A stretch of DNA of 64,000 nt from Methylothermaceae bacteria B42 (GCA_001566965.1 LSNW01000005.1:46157-110156); one strand, 5' to 3'. Shown: positions 46,696 to 56,271, numbered from the stretch's first letter. Notes: generated by a model not told the origin, from the sequence alone. Numbers and translations: made by a program.

Positions 46696-48333
46696 ATGAA
46701 CTCTGGCAGGCATCACAGTGATGATGCGTTGAGCATCTGGAAGAATCTTAAATTTGATATCCCAGCCGGGATAGTGGTTTTCCTGGTAGCCGTCCCCCTA
46801 TGTTTAGGGATTGCCTTGGCCTCGGGCGCGCCATTGTCATCGGGGATCATCGCCGGCATTGTGGGGGGATTGCTTGTTCCGCTAATCAGCCGCTCCCCTT
46901 TGGGGGTTTCCGGGCCCGCGGCGGGACTGGCGGTCATCGTCTATGAAGCTATTCAGCAACTGGGGTTTCAGCCATTTCTTCTGGCGGTAGTATTTGCCGG
47001 GCTGTTTCAAGTCGCGCTGGGCTATTTGCGCGCCGGGATTATCGCCTATTACTTTCCTTCGGCGGTCATCACCGGGATGCTGTCGGGTATTGGGATTATT
47101 ATCTTCCTCAAACAAATCCCCCATGCCGTAGGCTATGACGCCGACTGGGAGGGGGATTTAGCCTTCCGCGAACCGGGCGATGAAACGACTTTCTCGGCCT
47201 TGCTCGACATGCTGAATGCCCTCCACCCCGGGGCGATTGTGATTGCTGCTGTTTCGTTGGCCATACTGATCTTCTGGGAACAGCCTGTCATGAAACGGCA
47301 GCGGATCTTCCAGCTAGTCCAGGGGCCATTGGTAGCCGTGCTGACGGGCGCGCTTCTAAATCTTGGTTTCCAGCAGTTTTTTCCCAACCTGGCACTGACT
47401 GTAGACCATCTGGTTCAACTCCCCTTGGCGGACGGTTTGAATGGCTTACGGGAATTTTTTACCTTGCCAGATTTTTCCGCATATTCCAACAAGGCCATCT
47501 ACACTGTGGCGCTGACCATTGCCATCGTCGCCAGTCTGGAAACTTTGTTGTGTGTCGAGGCGACTGACAAACTCGATCCTTTTAAGCGGGTCACGCCCAC
47601 CAATCGGGAATTGATTGCTCAAGGCGTAGCCAATTCGGTTTCTGGCTTAATTGGTGGATTGCCCATTACCCAAGTCATCGTACGCAGCTCCACCAATATA
47701 CTTGCGGGCGGCCGCACCAAAGCCTCGGCGTTTATCCATGGGTTATTGCTGCTAATTGCCGCGTTACTGTTTCCCCATTTACTCAACATGATTCCGTTGG
47801 CCACCCTGGCAGCCATTTTGTTTGTGGTGGGCTACAAACTGGCCAAGCCGGAGCTGTTTGTGCGCATGTACCGGCAAGGCTGGTATCAATTTATTCCCTT
47901 CATGGTGACCATAATTGGCTTGGTTCTTACCGATCTTTTAACCGGTGTCGCCATCGGCATGGCGGTCGCTCTGTTTTTTATTCTGCTGGAACATTACAAA
48001 AACGGCCTTTATCTGCACGAATCTCATGAAGACAACAAGCTCATTCTACGCTTGGCGGAACAAGTGACTTTTTTGAACAAGGCCAACCTGCTGCGAACCC
48101 TCGATCGTATTCCGCCCCACTCGGAGGTAATCATTGACGGCTCTCAGACCCGCTACATCGATCACGACGTCTTGGAAATCATCGATAACTTCCGGGCCGA
48201 GGCGGCCGCGAAACATATTAAATTAACACTTATTGGACTTCCTATTGAAGGAAGCCTGCCTGCTGGTAGCTACGCTGTTATGTATCAATCTCAGGAGAAA
48301 GACCGTCATGAAGCTATTACAACATCTGTTTGA
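46696..48333 (+). CDS. SulP-family anion transporter with STAS domain (candidate bicarbonate transporter)
   Basis: 545 residues from MNSGRHHSDD, chosen because AAGGAT lies 7-8 nt upstream; an in-frame TTG at 46672 is less likely. About 11-12 transmembrane helices include the SulP signatures PLCLGIALASGAPLSSGIIAGIVGG and GVSGPAAGLAVIV. The C-terminal STAS domain includes VIIDGSQTRYIDHDVLEII. It is coupled to a beta-carbonic anhydrase gene that overlaps by 26 bp, so bicarbonate uptake with intracellular interconversion is the likely role; sulfate transport is the alternative. Confidence 0.88.
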   Translation: MNSGRHHSDDALSIWKNLKFDIPAGIVVFLVAVPLCLGIALASGAPLSSGIIAGIVGGLLVPLISRSPLGVSGPAAGLAVIVYEAIQQLGFQPFLLAVVFAGLFQVALGYLRAGIIAYYFPSAVITGMLSGIGIIIFLKQIPHAVGYDADWEGDLAFREPGDETTFSALLDMLNALHPGAIVIAAVSLAILIFWEQPVMKRQRIFQLVQGPLVAVLTGALLNLGFQQFFPNLALTVDHLVQLPLADGLNGLREFFTLPDFSAYSNKAIYTVALTIAIVASLETLLCVEATDKLDPFKRVTPTNRELIAQGVANSVSGLIGGLPITQVIVRSSTNILAGGRTKASAFIHGLLLLIAALLFPHLLNMIPLATLAAILFVVGYKLAKPELFVRMYRQGWYQFIPFMVTIIGLVLTDLLTGVAIGMAVALFFILLEHYKNGLYLHESHEDNKLILRLAEQVTFLNKANLLRTLDRIPPHSEVIIDGSQTRYIDHDVLEIIDNFRAEAAAKHIKLTLIGLPIEGSLPAGSYAVMYQSQEKDRHEAITTSV

Positions 48334-48946
48334 AAACAATCGCCGCTGGGTCGAGGAAGTTGAAAAGGAAAACCCGGGTTTCTTTCACCGTCTTGCCAAG
48401 GGCCAATCGCCGGAATATTTGTGGATTGGTTGTTCGGACAGCCGTATTCCCGCCAATGAAGTTGTTGGACTCATGCCGGGGGAGCTATTCGTTCATCGGA
48501 ATGTGGCCAACCTGGTCATTCATACGGATATGAGCCTGCTTTCGGTACTCCAGTATGCGGTGGAAGTACTGCAAGTAAAACACGTGATCGTCTGTGGCCA
48601 TTATGGCTGCGGTGGCGTGATTGGGGCGATGAAGGGTGAATCGTTAGGATTGATTGACAACTGGCTCCGTTTCATCAAGGACATATACCACCGCAACGAA
48701 GAAATACTAGATTCCATGCACGAACAGCAAAGGGCGGACCGGCTTTGTGAACTCAATGTGATTCAACAGGTAGCCAATCTTGTCCATACCACCATTGTCC
48801 AAGACGCCTGGCAGCGAGGACAGAATCTTGCCGTCCACGGTTGGATTTATGATATCAAAGACGGCAAATTGCGGGATCTGAACGTCTGCATCAGCGCGCC
48901 GGAACAATTGAATGAAGTTTATCGCATGGATGCGCGGATAGATTGA
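48308..48946 (+). CDS. can: Beta-carbonic anhydrase
   Basis: 212 residues, MKLLQHLFENNRRW onward, with AGGAG 10 nt upstream. Zinc ligands and catalytic dyad follow E. coli Can numbering exactly: Cys42, Asp44 and Arg46 in CSDSR, His98 and Cys101 in GHYGCGG. It interconverts CO2 and bicarbonate in the cytoplasm. The start lies inside the end of the SulP gene, so the two are translationally linked. Confidence 0.96.
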   Translation: MKLLQHLFENNRRWVEEVEKENPGFFHRLAKGQSPEYLWIGCSDSRIPANEVVGLMPGELFVHRNVANLVIHTDMSLLSVLQYAVEVLQVKHVIVCGHYGCGGVIGAMKGESLGLIDNWLRFIKDIYHRNEEILDSMHEQQRADRLCELNVIQQVANLVHTTIVQDAWQRGQNLAVHGWIYDIKDGKLRDLNVCISAPEQLNEVYRMDARID

Positions 48947-49097
48947 GCTCCAACCTAAATTTTGCCAGTGATTCGAGCACCGGGGGTGTCTGGAACATTA
49001 AATTCACAATTTGACAAGTGAATATTCAAGATTGACAAAATCTCCTCCTTTCAAGTAGTTATAGGTTGACAGAATCACCTTGTGGGGGAGGAGGAAC

Positions 49098-50000
49098 ATG
49101 CATGTTTTTATCACCGGCGGGACGGGCTTTATCGGCAGACATTTGTGTCGTTTATTGCTGGAAAACAATCACAAGTTAACGGTGTTAAGCCGCCAGCAAG
49201 ATGCAAAAGTCCAGGCGATTTGCGGAGATGTGGCAGTACTGCACCAGCTTGAGGATTTAACGCCCGAACATCGTTTTGACGCTATTGTTAATCTTGCGGG
49301 CGAGCCGATTATCGGGCCCAGATGGACGGAAAAACGCAAGCAGGTTTTGTGGGATAGCCGGGTCACCCTGACGGAAAAGCTGGTGGCATGGATCGAAAAA
49401 GCCAATGTAAAACCGGAAGCGCTGGTTTCGGGCTCGGCCGTTGGCTATTACGGTGATCAAGGCGATAAAATTCTCGACGAAGACTCGCAGCCGGTTGCAG
49501 AGGGGTTTGGCCAGCGTCTATGCGCTGCTTGGGAAGAAGCCGCCCAAAAAAGCGAGAAATACGGCGTGCGGGTTTGCCGGATTCGCACCGGTTTGGTGAT
49601 TGGCAAGGACGGCGGATTCCTGGCCAGAATGCTGCCGGCCTTCCGCCTGGGACTGGGGGGCAGAATTGGCGACGGCCGCCAGTGGATGTCGTGGATACAT
49701 ATCGAGGATCATATTCGCATGATGGATCGGCTGCTCAATGACGCCACCCTCACTGGACCTTTTAACCTGACGGCGCCCAATCCAGTCACCAATGCCGAAT
49801 TCACCGCCACCTTGGCGCGTTTGCTGCGGCGGACCGCTTTGCTGCCGGTGCCCGCGCCGGTTTTGAAGCTGTTAATGGGAGAAATGGCGGCATTATTGCT
49901 TGGCAGTCAGCGGGTGATTCCAAGGCGGTTTCAGGAAATTCATTTCAAATTCCACTTTGATACGCTGGAATCGGCGCTTAGCGACGTGTTGGCAAAATAA
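49098..50000 (+). CDS. YfcH-like NAD-dependent epimerase family protein (TIGR01777 type)
   Basis: 300 residues from MHVFITGGTGFIGRHL, preceded by GGGGGAGGAGG, so the upstream in-frame ATG is rejected. The Rossmann motif is GGTGFIG. The conserved NLAGEPIIGPRWTEKRKQVLWDSR and SGSAVGYYGDQGD are the marks of the YfcH/SulA-like group, which includes cell-division inhibitor homologues of plants. C-terminal DUF1731-like stretch (LKLLMGEMAALLLGSQRVIPRR). Enzymatic substrate unknown. Upstream, 48947-49097 holds three TTGACA hexamers but no convincing -10. Confidence 0.9.
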   Translation: MHVFITGGTGFIGRHLCRLLLENNHKLTVLSRQQDAKVQAICGDVAVLHQLEDLTPEHRFDAIVNLAGEPIIGPRWTEKRKQVLWDSRVTLTEKLVAWIEKANVKPEALVSGSAVGYYGDQGDKILDEDSQPVAEGFGQRLCAAWEEAAQKSEKYGVRVCRIRTGLVIGKDGGFLARMLPAFRLGLGGRIGDGRQWMSWIHIEDHIRMMDRLLNDATLTGPFNLTAPNPVTNAEFTATLARLLRRTALLPVPAPVLKLLMGEMAALLLGSQRVIPRRFQEIHFKFHFDTLESALSDVLAK

Positions 50001-50009
50001 GAAAACCGC

Positions 50010-50489
50010 TTAAACCGCAGCGACAAAGTCTGTTCCCCGCCCATCAACGTCGAGCAGTCCGCCCTTGCCGCTGCGCCGCAGGTTAACGGCGGCATTCAAA
50101 ATAGGCAATAACCCTTCCGCCAGGGCGTAGCTTTTCCATTCGGATTCTGCCACCCATTCAGCTTCCAGCGCATCATCGCCTGGGATGGGCAAAGGCGCCG
50201 GGCCGTGTGCCAAAACGGCAAGAAAATCCACAATCAAATAGTGAAAACCTTCTATTCTCCTTTCAACCACGGCAATCACAGGACCCAACTGGATATTTTC
50301 TATGCCTGTTTCCTCCTTCACTTCCCGCACCACGGCATGACACAGCGATTCTCCCGGTTCCAAACGCCCACCAGGCGCATGCCATTTTCCCTGCGCGGGG
50401 GGACGGGCGCGGCGGATCAAAAGCACCCGATTGTGGGCATCAAACACCAAGGCGCTGACGCCAATGGCAGGTACTGGAGGAACACTCAC
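50010..50489 (-). CDS. Nudix hydrolase
   Basis: 159 residues. The full Nudix box starts at Gly41 (GRLEPGESLCHAVVREVKEE, then TGI), with Glu47 and the REVKEETG helix intact, so it should be an active pyrophosphohydrolase. The N-terminal GVSALVFDAHNRVLLIRRARPPAQGKWHAPGG resembles ADP-ribose and NAD(H)-type members. Substrate not determinable. Convergent with the yfcH-like gene, 9 bp apart. Confidence 0.92.
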   Translation of the reverse strand: MSVPPVPAIGVSALVFDAHNRVLLIRRARPPAQGKWHAPGGRLEPGESLCHAVVREVKEETGIENIQLGPVIAVVERRIEGFHYLIVDFLAVLAHGPAPLPIPGDDALEAEWVAESEWKSYALAEGLLPILNAAVNLRRSGKGGLLDVDGRGTDFVAAV

Positions 50490-50509
50490 CCTTTAAAATC
50501 CCGTCTCGC

Positions 50510-50593
50510 AAGGGACCTGAATCGGCTTTTGGGGAACGCGTAAACGCGGCCATCCAGGCCGCCAACATTCCCAAAAGCCAATCCAGGTTCCTT
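50510..50593 (-). repeat. Long imperfect inverted repeat with branched centre
   Basis: Arms of about 26 bp (left 50510-50536, right 50568-50593) share GGCTTTTGGG/CCCAAAAGCC and differ by three transitions and one bulge; two of the transitions make G-U pairs on the minus-strand RNA. The centre folds again as CGCG-TAAA-CGCG or, alternatively, GCGGCC/GGCCGC. It lies in the 135-bp gap between cupin and Nudix genes. Looks like a REP/BIME-type unit or a structured RNA. Confidence 0.7.
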
Positions 50594-50624
50594 TACTAAA
50601 TAGCAATCTATTTTGGGGTTCATT

Positions 50625-50900
50625 CTAATTCCTGCGATAGCCATACAGCCATCTGGCAGTGGTGGCGCCAATATTTCTGGCCGAATGCACGGCCCCGGCG
50701 GGGATAAACAATTCTTCCCCCGGCTTGGGATGATAAACCTTGCCGTCCACCTCAAATTCCATATCCCCTTCCAGAACCATTACCAACTCATCCACACCGT
50801 GAACAAAATCTTCCCATCGCTGGCCCGGGGGATCCGTCCACAAACTACAGCTAAACCCCCGTTCGTGCCAATCCTGGGTAACTTGATCGATTTCTTGCAT
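50625..50900 (-). CDS. Small cupin-domain protein
   Basis: 91 residues, one cupin_2 barrel. Motif 1 region has DELVMVLEGDMEFEVDGKVYHPKPGEELFIP and motif 2 is AGAVHSARN with a metal-type His; the first His pair of motif 1 is reduced to FVHGVDEL (His39), so metal binding may use fewer ligands. 15 bp after the glutaredoxin-like gene on the same strand. No substrate can be assigned. Confidence 0.85.
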   Translation of the reverse strand: MQEIDQVTQDWHERGFSCSLWTDPPGQRWEDFVHGVDELVMVLEGDMEFEVDGKVYHPKPGEELFIPAGAVHSARNIGATTARWLYGYRRN

Positions 50901-50915
50901 CGTTCGTTCCTTCCT

Positions 50916-51161
50916 TCAACCCTCTTGCAGGCATTTATTTATTTGGCTGCGCACGCCGGCCTCATCAAAAGGCCAATCCAATTCCCAACCGCAATACCGG
51001 CACCGAAGCACCGGGATGCGCACGCCATATTGTTCATTCAAAAGATCATCCAACGCAATATCAATCGCTTCATAACGAAGCCCCAGTTGTTGCAAGATCG
51101 CCTGCGCCTGTTCACATAAGTGGCAGGCGTAAGTGCCATACAGTTGCCATTGACAGGTCAT
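50916..51161 (-). CDS. Glutaredoxin-like protein (DUF836)
   Basis: 81 residues starting [19 protein letters not shown]; the CHLC active-site pair sits at the N-terminus of the first helix as in thioredoxin-fold DUF836 proteins. A second CRYCG motif appears before the conserved end. The ATG overlaps the recQ stop (ATGA), so recQ, this gene and the cupin gene are likely one transcript. An upstream in-frame start at 51185 would intrude on recQ and is rejected. Probably a cytoplasmic thiol redox protein. Confidence 0.87.
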   Translation of the reverse strand: MTCQWQLYGTYACHLCEQAQAILQQLGLRYEAIDIALDDLLNEQYGVRIPVLRCRYCGWELDWPFDEAGVRSQINKCLQEG

Positions 51162-52978
51162 GCGGCCGACTCCGGCAGATCCCACAGTTTAGCAAGAATC
51201 TTTTCTCCGTAACGGGCAAGCTTGGCGCTGCCAATGCCATGAATTTGCGCCAGCTCCTCCATATCCCTGGGTTTATGGGCAACGATTTCCGCCAAGGTCG
51301 CATCGTTGAAAATAATATATGGGGGAACATTTTGCTCATCCGCCAGCCGCCTTCGCATGTGCCGCAAAGATTCCCACAAACGCTGATCGGCCGGTTCTTC
51401 CGGCGTGCCAGCCGGGACTCGTTTGGCCTTGGTCTGTGCCATTGCCACTTCCTTGCGGAATGCAATGGTTTCCTCTCCCCGCAGCAAGGGGCGGCATTTC
51501 TGTGTCAGCCGTAATCCACCATAGCCTTCCATGTCTACATATAAGTAACCGGCGGCAATCAATTGTCTGTACACTGATTTCCATTGTTGTTCGTTTAAAT
51601 GGGCCCCGATGCCAAAAGTTGTCAACTGCTGATGGCCAAAGGATTCAATCCGCGCATTATTCTTACCCCGCAGCAAATCCACCAGGTAATTCACCCCAAA
51701 ACGCTGACCGCTGCGGTAAACACAGGAGAGCGCCATTTGCGCCTCGCGGGTGCCATCCCAGGTATCCACTGGCGACAGGCAGTTATCACAGTTACCACAC
51801 GGTTGGGATAACACCTCGCCAAAATACCCCAGCAAAACCTGACGGCGGCACCGGATGGTTTCACAGTAACCGAGCAGGGCTTCCAGCTTGTGTCGCTCGA
51901 TGCGCTTAATCCGTTCATCAGCCTCGGATTGGTCCAGCAGTTGGCGCATGCTGACCACATCACCAAGGCCATAGGCCATCCAGGCGTCTGCCGGCAAGCC
52001 ATCACGACCCGCCCGGCCAGTCTCCTGATAATAGGCTTCCATGCTTTTGGGCAGGTCCAGATGGGCCACGAAACGCACATCGGGCTTGTCGATTCCCATG
52101 CCGAAGGCGATGGTAGCCACCATCACGATGGCGTCTTCCCGCAGAAACCGCTCCTGATTGGCCGCGCGCTCTTCAGGGGGCAAACCGGCATGATAGGCCA
52201 GGGCCGGAATACCTTGCTGCATCAAAAAAGCGGCGGTTGATTCCACCTTGCGCCGGGACATGCAATAGACGATGCCGGCATGATTGGCGTGCTGGTTTTG
52301 GATAAACGCCAGCAATTGACGGCGGACATTATTCTTGGGCGTCACCTGGTAGCGGATATTGGGACGGTCGAAACTGGCAATAAAGACTTTGGCGGTCTCA
52401 AGCTTCAGGTGCTTAAGTATATCCTGGCGGGTCGGCACATCGGCAGTGGCCGTCAACGCCACCCGGGGCACGCCGGGAAATCTTTCGGCAATGACAGAAA
52501 GCCGCTGGTATTCGGGGCGGAAGTCGTGTCCCCATTGGGAAACGCAGTGGGCTTCGTCAATCGCGAACAAAGACAGAGGCGCCTGCTCCAGCAGGCTCAA
52601 AAACCCTTCCTGGCACAAGCGTTCCGGCGCCACATACACCAATTGATATTCACCGCGCGCCAATGCCGCTTCCCGCTGCCGGATTTCCTCCACCGGCAAG
52701 CTGGAATTGATGAACGCCGCCGCTATCCCTGCTTGACGCAAGGCACTGACTTGGTCTTGCATCAACGCAATCAGGGGAGACACCACCACGCCAGTGCCCG
52801 GCCTCTGCAGTGCCGGAATTTGATAACAAAGGCTTTTCCCACCCCCCGTTGGCATCAACACCAACGCATCCCCACCCGAGATCAGGTGTTCAATGATCGC
52901 TTGCTGCTGACCCCGGTAATTTTCATAACCGAAGACCGATTGGAGGATTGTGTGATGATTTTCGGCGCTTTCTACCAT
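51158..52978 (-). CDS. recQ: ATP-dependent DNA helicase RecQ
   Basis: 606 residues, 3'-5' helicase of recombination and fork repair. Motif I is [12 protein letters not shown], motif [21 protein letters not shown] and motif [12 protein letters not shown]. The RecQ zinc module shows CETIRC and PCGNCDNC. The RQC winged helix follows and an HRDC domain closes the protein (about 525-606, [19 protein letters not shown]). All domains present, about the length of E. coli RecQ (609). Confidence 0.97.
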   Translation of the reverse strand: MVESAENHHTILQSVFGYENYRGQQQAIIEHLISGGDALVLMPTGGGKSLCYQIPALQRPGTGVVVSPLIALMQDQVSALRQAGIAAAFINSSLPVEEIRQREAALARGEYQLVYVAPERLCQEGFLSLLEQAPLSLFAIDEAHCVSQWGHDFRPEYQRLSVIAERFPGVPRVALTATADVPTRQDILKHLKLETAKVFIASFDRPNIRYQVTPKNNVRRQLLAFIQNQHANHAGIVYCMSRRKVESTAAFLMQQGIPALAYHAGLPPEERAANQERFLREDAIVMVATIAFGMGIDKPDVRFVAHLDLPKSMEAYYQETGRAGRDGLPADAWMAYGLGDVVSMRQLLDQSEADERIKRIERHKLEALLGYCETIRCRRQVLLGYFGEVLSQPCGNCDNCLSPVDTWDGTREAQMALSCVYRSGQRFGVNYLVDLLRGKNNARIESFGHQQLTTFGIGAHLNEQQWKSVYRQLIAAGYLYVDMEGYGGLRLTQKCRPLLRGEETIAFRKEVAMAQTKAKRVPAGTPEEPADQRLWESLRHMRRRLADEQNVPPYIIFNDATLAEIVAHKPRDMEELAQIHGIGSAKLARYGEKILAKLWDLPESAA

Positions 52979-53396
52979 AACCAGGGAAATATGATTCGAG
53001 CCTAAAAATTTCTTGACAGTGTCAGTAACAATGATGGAATTGGTTTATTAGACGTCGGGAAACCAATAGAATGAAAACATTTTTGCGAAGCAGCTTTAGA
53101 AACATGGAGTATATAGAGTTTTTATCTTGCCCATCAACAATGGAGGCTCGCTTAATTTATCAAGCCAGAAACACTCCAAGCCTTACCACCTATCAGTTGG
53201 CGGAGAAGGGGGTGGGGGCGGCCATGGATGGCCGCTCCGGCCCCAAATTCATGGACGTATTTCGGTCCGGCAACCCCTTCCCCACCTCCGAAAAAGCAAA
53301 TTGATAGATGGTGAGCACTCCGACTTTTCACGTTTTACCATGTCCGCTACATTCTAAGCTTTTTAATTTTTAACCTAGAAGAGCAAACAACAACAC
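52979..53396. other. recQ-ggt intergenic region with REP-like element
   Basis: 418 bp without a supported gene. A perfect 11-bp palindrome TGACAGTGTCA is at 53014-53024, about 36 bp upstream of recQ. At 53201-53290 lies a GC-rich element: imperfect outer arms (CGGAG to G-rich tract against C-rich tract to CTCCG, 13 of 17 matching) around the perfect hairpin GCGGCCAT-GG-ATGGCCGC (53218-53235). The short frames here are low-complexity readings of this element. Confidence 0.5.
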
Positions 53397-54944
53397 ATGA
53401 TTCACACAGGCGTCATCGCTGCCGGCCATCCTCAAACGGTCGAAGCCGCGGCAATTATTTTGGAAGCAGGCGGCAATGCTTTTGATGCGGTGGTCGCCGC
53501 TCATCTGGCCGCCTGTGTGAGTGAGCCGGTTTTGGCCTCCTTAGGCGGCGGGGGATATTTACTGGCGCGCAGAGGCGAAAATACCACGCTTTATGATTTC
53601 TTCGTCCAAACCCCAAAGCGAGCCAACCCGCCTGATCCTCTGGATTTTTTCCCGATAACCGCCGACTTCGGCACTACCCATCAGGAATTTCATATCGGCG
53701 CGGCTTCCATCGCCGTCCCTGGCGTGGTGAAGGGGTTGTTTACCATTCAAAGGGAACTGGGAAAGCTGCCCATGACCGTGGTCGCCGAGCCGGCAATTTC
53801 GCTGGCGCGCCAAGGCGTTGTCATCAATGCTTTTCATGCCTACATTTTCGAAGTCGTCGCGCCCATTTATCAGGTCTGCCCGAAAACCTTCGCTGCTTTC
53901 CAAAGCCCGCGCCATCCATCAAAACTTGTCCAGGAAGGGGATGTATTGGCGCTGCCTCAATTGGCGGATTTTATGGAACAATTGGCCAAAGAAGGGGATA
54001 ACTGGTTTTACCAGGGCGAAATTGCCGACAGAATCGTCAACCTTTGCCAACAGAAAGGCGGATGGCCCGCTCGCCAAGATTTGGCCGCCTATGAAGTGGT
54101 CAAGCGGCAGCCTTTGGAATTTTGTTATCGCCATGCCCGGATTTTGACCAACCCGCCCCCCAGTTCCGGCGGAATATTAATCGCTTTTGCCTTGAAGTTA
54201 TTGGAACACTTTGATGTGAATCGCAGCCAATTTGGCGAATACCGCTATCTCGACCTGTTGACCCGGGTACAAGACGTCACTCAAAGGGCGCGTCGCGATT
54301 ATGACCTGGACGAGACCCACGCCGAGGCTGCTGGCCCGCCTCTGCTCAACCCGAATACAATTGCCCAATATCTGGCACCCTTAAGCTCACACCCTTTATG
54401 CCGCCGAGGTACTACGCACATTAGCATTATGGATAAAGAGGGCAATATCGCCAGCTTGACCACCAGCAATGGCGAAGGCTGTGGCTACATGATCCCGGGC
54501 ACCGGGGTGATTCTCAATAATATGCTGGGGGAGGAGGATCTCAACCCCCATGGTTTTCATCAGTGGCAACCGAATTGCCGGATGACTTCCATGATGGCAC
54601 CCACCTTGGCTTTATTGCCAAACAGCACCATCGCTTTGGGTTCGGGTGGTTCCAACCGCTTGCGCACTGCCATTTTGCAAACGCTCATCAACCTCATCGA
54701 CTTCGAAATGCCCCTCGATCATGCCATCCAGGCTCCGCGGCTTCATTTTGAAAATGGCCTGCTGAATCTAGAAAACGGCTTTTCCGAAGCATCTCTTCAG
54801 GAACTTACCCAGCATTTTCCCAACTATAAAATTTGGCCGGGTAAAAACCTGTTCTTCGGCGGCGTCCATGCCGTGCAAACCCAAACCGATGGCTTTCATG
54901 GTTTTGGGGATCCGCGCCGGGGCGGTGCGGCCAAAGTTTTGTAA
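53397..54944 (+). CDS. ggt: Gamma-glutamyltransferase family protein, apparently cytoplasmic
   Basis: 515 residues. The Ntn-hydrolase self-cleavage site is Thr339 of GTTHISIMDKEGN, which becomes the catalytic N-terminus of the small subunit. The large subunit begins GHPQTVEAAAIILEAGGNAFDAVVAA. Unlike E. coli GGT (580 residues, exported), it has no signal peptide, and the small subunit is compact. Members of this short type may act on glutathione or on other gamma-glutamyl amides. Single gene, with a 59-bp gap to the PP-loop gene. Confidence 0.88.
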   Translation: MIHTGVIAAGHPQTVEAAAIILEAGGNAFDAVVAAHLAACVSEPVLASLGGGGYLLARRGENTTLYDFFVQTPKRANPPDPLDFFPITADFGTTHQEFHIGAASIAVPGVVKGLFTIQRELGKLPMTVVAEPAISLARQGVVINAFHAYIFEVVAPIYQVCPKTFAAFQSPRHPSKLVQEGDVLALPQLADFMEQLAKEGDNWFYQGEIADRIVNLCQQKGGWPARQDLAAYEVVKRQPLEFCYRHARILTNPPPSSGGILIAFALKLLEHFDVNRSQFGEYRYLDLLTRVQDVTQRARRDYDLDETHAEAAGPPLLNPNTIAQYLAPLSSHPLCRRGTTHISIMDKEGNIASLTTSNGEGCGYMIPGTGVILNNMLGEEDLNPHGFHQWQPNCRMTSMMAPTLALLPNSTIALGSGGSNRLRTAILQTLINLIDFEMPLDHAIQAPRLHFENGLLNLENGFSEASLQELTQHFPNYKIWPGKNLFFGGVHAVQTQTDGFHGFGDPRRGGAAKVL

Positions 54945-55003
54945 AACCGCCTTCCTCTTTTTCCGATATAATTTCATCAATTTACCCAGCAGCAGTTGAT
55001 CCC

Positions 55004-56047
55004 ATGACCAAACCCCAACCCAAAGCGGTGGCGCTGATCTCTGGCGGCCTGGATTCCATGCTGGCAGCCAAGGTAGTGATGGAACAGGGCGTTCACGTGG
55101 AAGGCATTAATTTTTTCACCGGCTTTTGCGTCGAGGGCCATACCCACGCCATCCGCAAAAAAGACCGGACCAAGCCCAAACGCAACAACGCCCTGTGGGT
55201 AGCGGAGCAACTGGGCATCAAGCTTCATATCGTCGATGTCATTGAAGAATACAAAGACGTATTGACCAACCCCAAGCACGGTTACGGCGCCAACCTGAAT
55301 CCCTGCCTGGACTGCAAGATTTTCATGGTGGGCAAAGCCAAACAATGGATTCAAGAAAATGGCTTTGACTTCATCATCACCGGCGAGGTCATTGGCCAAC
55401 GCCCCAAATCCCAACGCAAGGAAACCATGCCCATCGTGGCCCGGGAATCGGGGGCCGACGACCGGCTGCTCCGGCCGCTTTGCGCAAAAAATCTGCCGCC
55501 CACACTGCCGGAGCGGGAAGGCTGGGTGGATCGGGAAAAGCTCTACGGTTTTTCCGGCCGCACCCGCAAGCCACAAATGGAACTGGCCAAGCAATTCGGC
55601 TTTGTGGATTATGCCCAGCCCGCCGGCGGCTGCTGCTTTTTAACCGATGAAAACTATTCCCGCAAATTGTCCGATCTGTGGCAAGCACGCGGTAACAAGC
55701 AATACGAACTGGACGATATCATGCTCTTGAAAGTCGGCCGCCATATCCGCCCGGCGCCGCACTTCAAGCTGATTGTCGCCCGGGAAGAAGGGGAAGGCCG
55801 ATTTCTGCAAGGCTACAAAAACCGCTTTACCCATCTGCAACCCATTAGCCATGGCGGTCCTTTGACTTTGATTGACGGCAATCCTTCGGACCAGGATTTG
55901 GAATTGGCCGCCCGTATTCTCGCCCGCTACAGCCAAGGGCGCGATGCAGACATGGTGGAAGTGGCAGCCACCCAAGCCGGCCAGACCCGCTCCTTCAGAG
56001 TCCCTCCCATGAAACCCCACGAAATTCCCGCGGAATGGATGCTATAA
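55004..56047 (+). CDS. PP-loop tRNA sulfurtransferase (MnmA/ThiI-like) with NFACT-R-like C-terminus
   Basis: 347 residues. The PP-loop SGGLDS at residues 13-18 binds ATP for substrate adenylation. NPCLDCKIFM carries a CxxC and GGCCFL a further Cys pair for persulfide transfer. The C-terminal part (about 200-300) with KVGRHIRPAPHFKLIVAREEGE and FLQGYKN resembles the NFACT-R/DUF814 RNA-binding module, an architecture proposed for ThiI-like thiouridine synthases. Often labelled 2-thiouridylate methyltransferase. The TusA gene starts inside its last codons, which supports tRNA (or other RNA) thiolation. True MnmA would lack this C-terminal module. Confidence 0.82.
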   Translation: MTKPQPKAVALISGGLDSMLAAKVVMEQGVHVEGINFFTGFCVEGHTHAIRKKDRTKPKRNNALWVAEQLGIKLHIVDVIEEYKDVLTNPKHGYGANLNPCLDCKIFMVGKAKQWIQENGFDFIITGEVIGQRPKSQRKETMPIVARESGADDRLLRPLCAKNLPPTLPEREGWVDREKLYGFSGRTRKPQMELAKQFGFVDYAQPAGGCCFLTDENYSRKLSDLWQARGNKQYELDDIMLLKVGRHIRPAPHFKLIVAREEGEGRFLQGYKNRFTHLQPISHGGPLTLIDGNPSDQDLELAARILARYSQGRDADMVEVAATQAGQTRSFRVPPMKPHEIPAEWML

Positions 56048-56271
56048 CTCCCCATCGGATTGATGCCCGCGGACTGCTCTGCCCTTTGCCGGTCATCCGC
56101 CTCCAGGATGCCGCCAAAAGCCTGCCGCCCGATACTTTGGTGGAACTGATTGGCACCGATCCCGGGATTTTGAATGATGTGCCGGCCTGGTGCAGAATCA
56201 GTGGCCACCAGATACTCGAAAGCCGCGAGGAAAACGGCGAATTTCATATCCTGCTGAAACTAGGCGAATGA
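56035..56271 (+). CDS. tusA: TusA-family sulfur carrier protein
   Basis: 78 residues with the persulfide Cys16 in GLLCPLPVIRLQDAAK and the fold's DPGILNDVPAWC region. TusA proteins accept sulfur from IscS and hand it to thiolation enzymes. It overlaps the PP-loop gene by 13 bp and the CDF gene by 4 bp, so stoichiometric production with the sulfurtransferase is likely. Confidence 0.9.
   Translation: MDAITPHRIDARGLLCPLPVIRLQDAAKSLPPDTLVELIGTDPGILNDVPAWCRISGHQILESREENGEFHILLKLGE

Noticed and set aside
48947..49097. Triple TTGACA motif upstream of the yfcH-like gene as tandem promoters
   Set aside because: None of the three has a recognisable -10 hexamer at 16-18 bp.
50486..50755. 89-codon minus-strand frame ending next to the Nudix gene
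   Set aside because: Out of frame with the clear cupin gene, and its end is a translation of the inverted repeat at 50510-50593.
53071..53304. 77-codon frame between recQ and ggt
   Set aside because: Low-complexity Gly-rich reading of the REP-like element without coding character.
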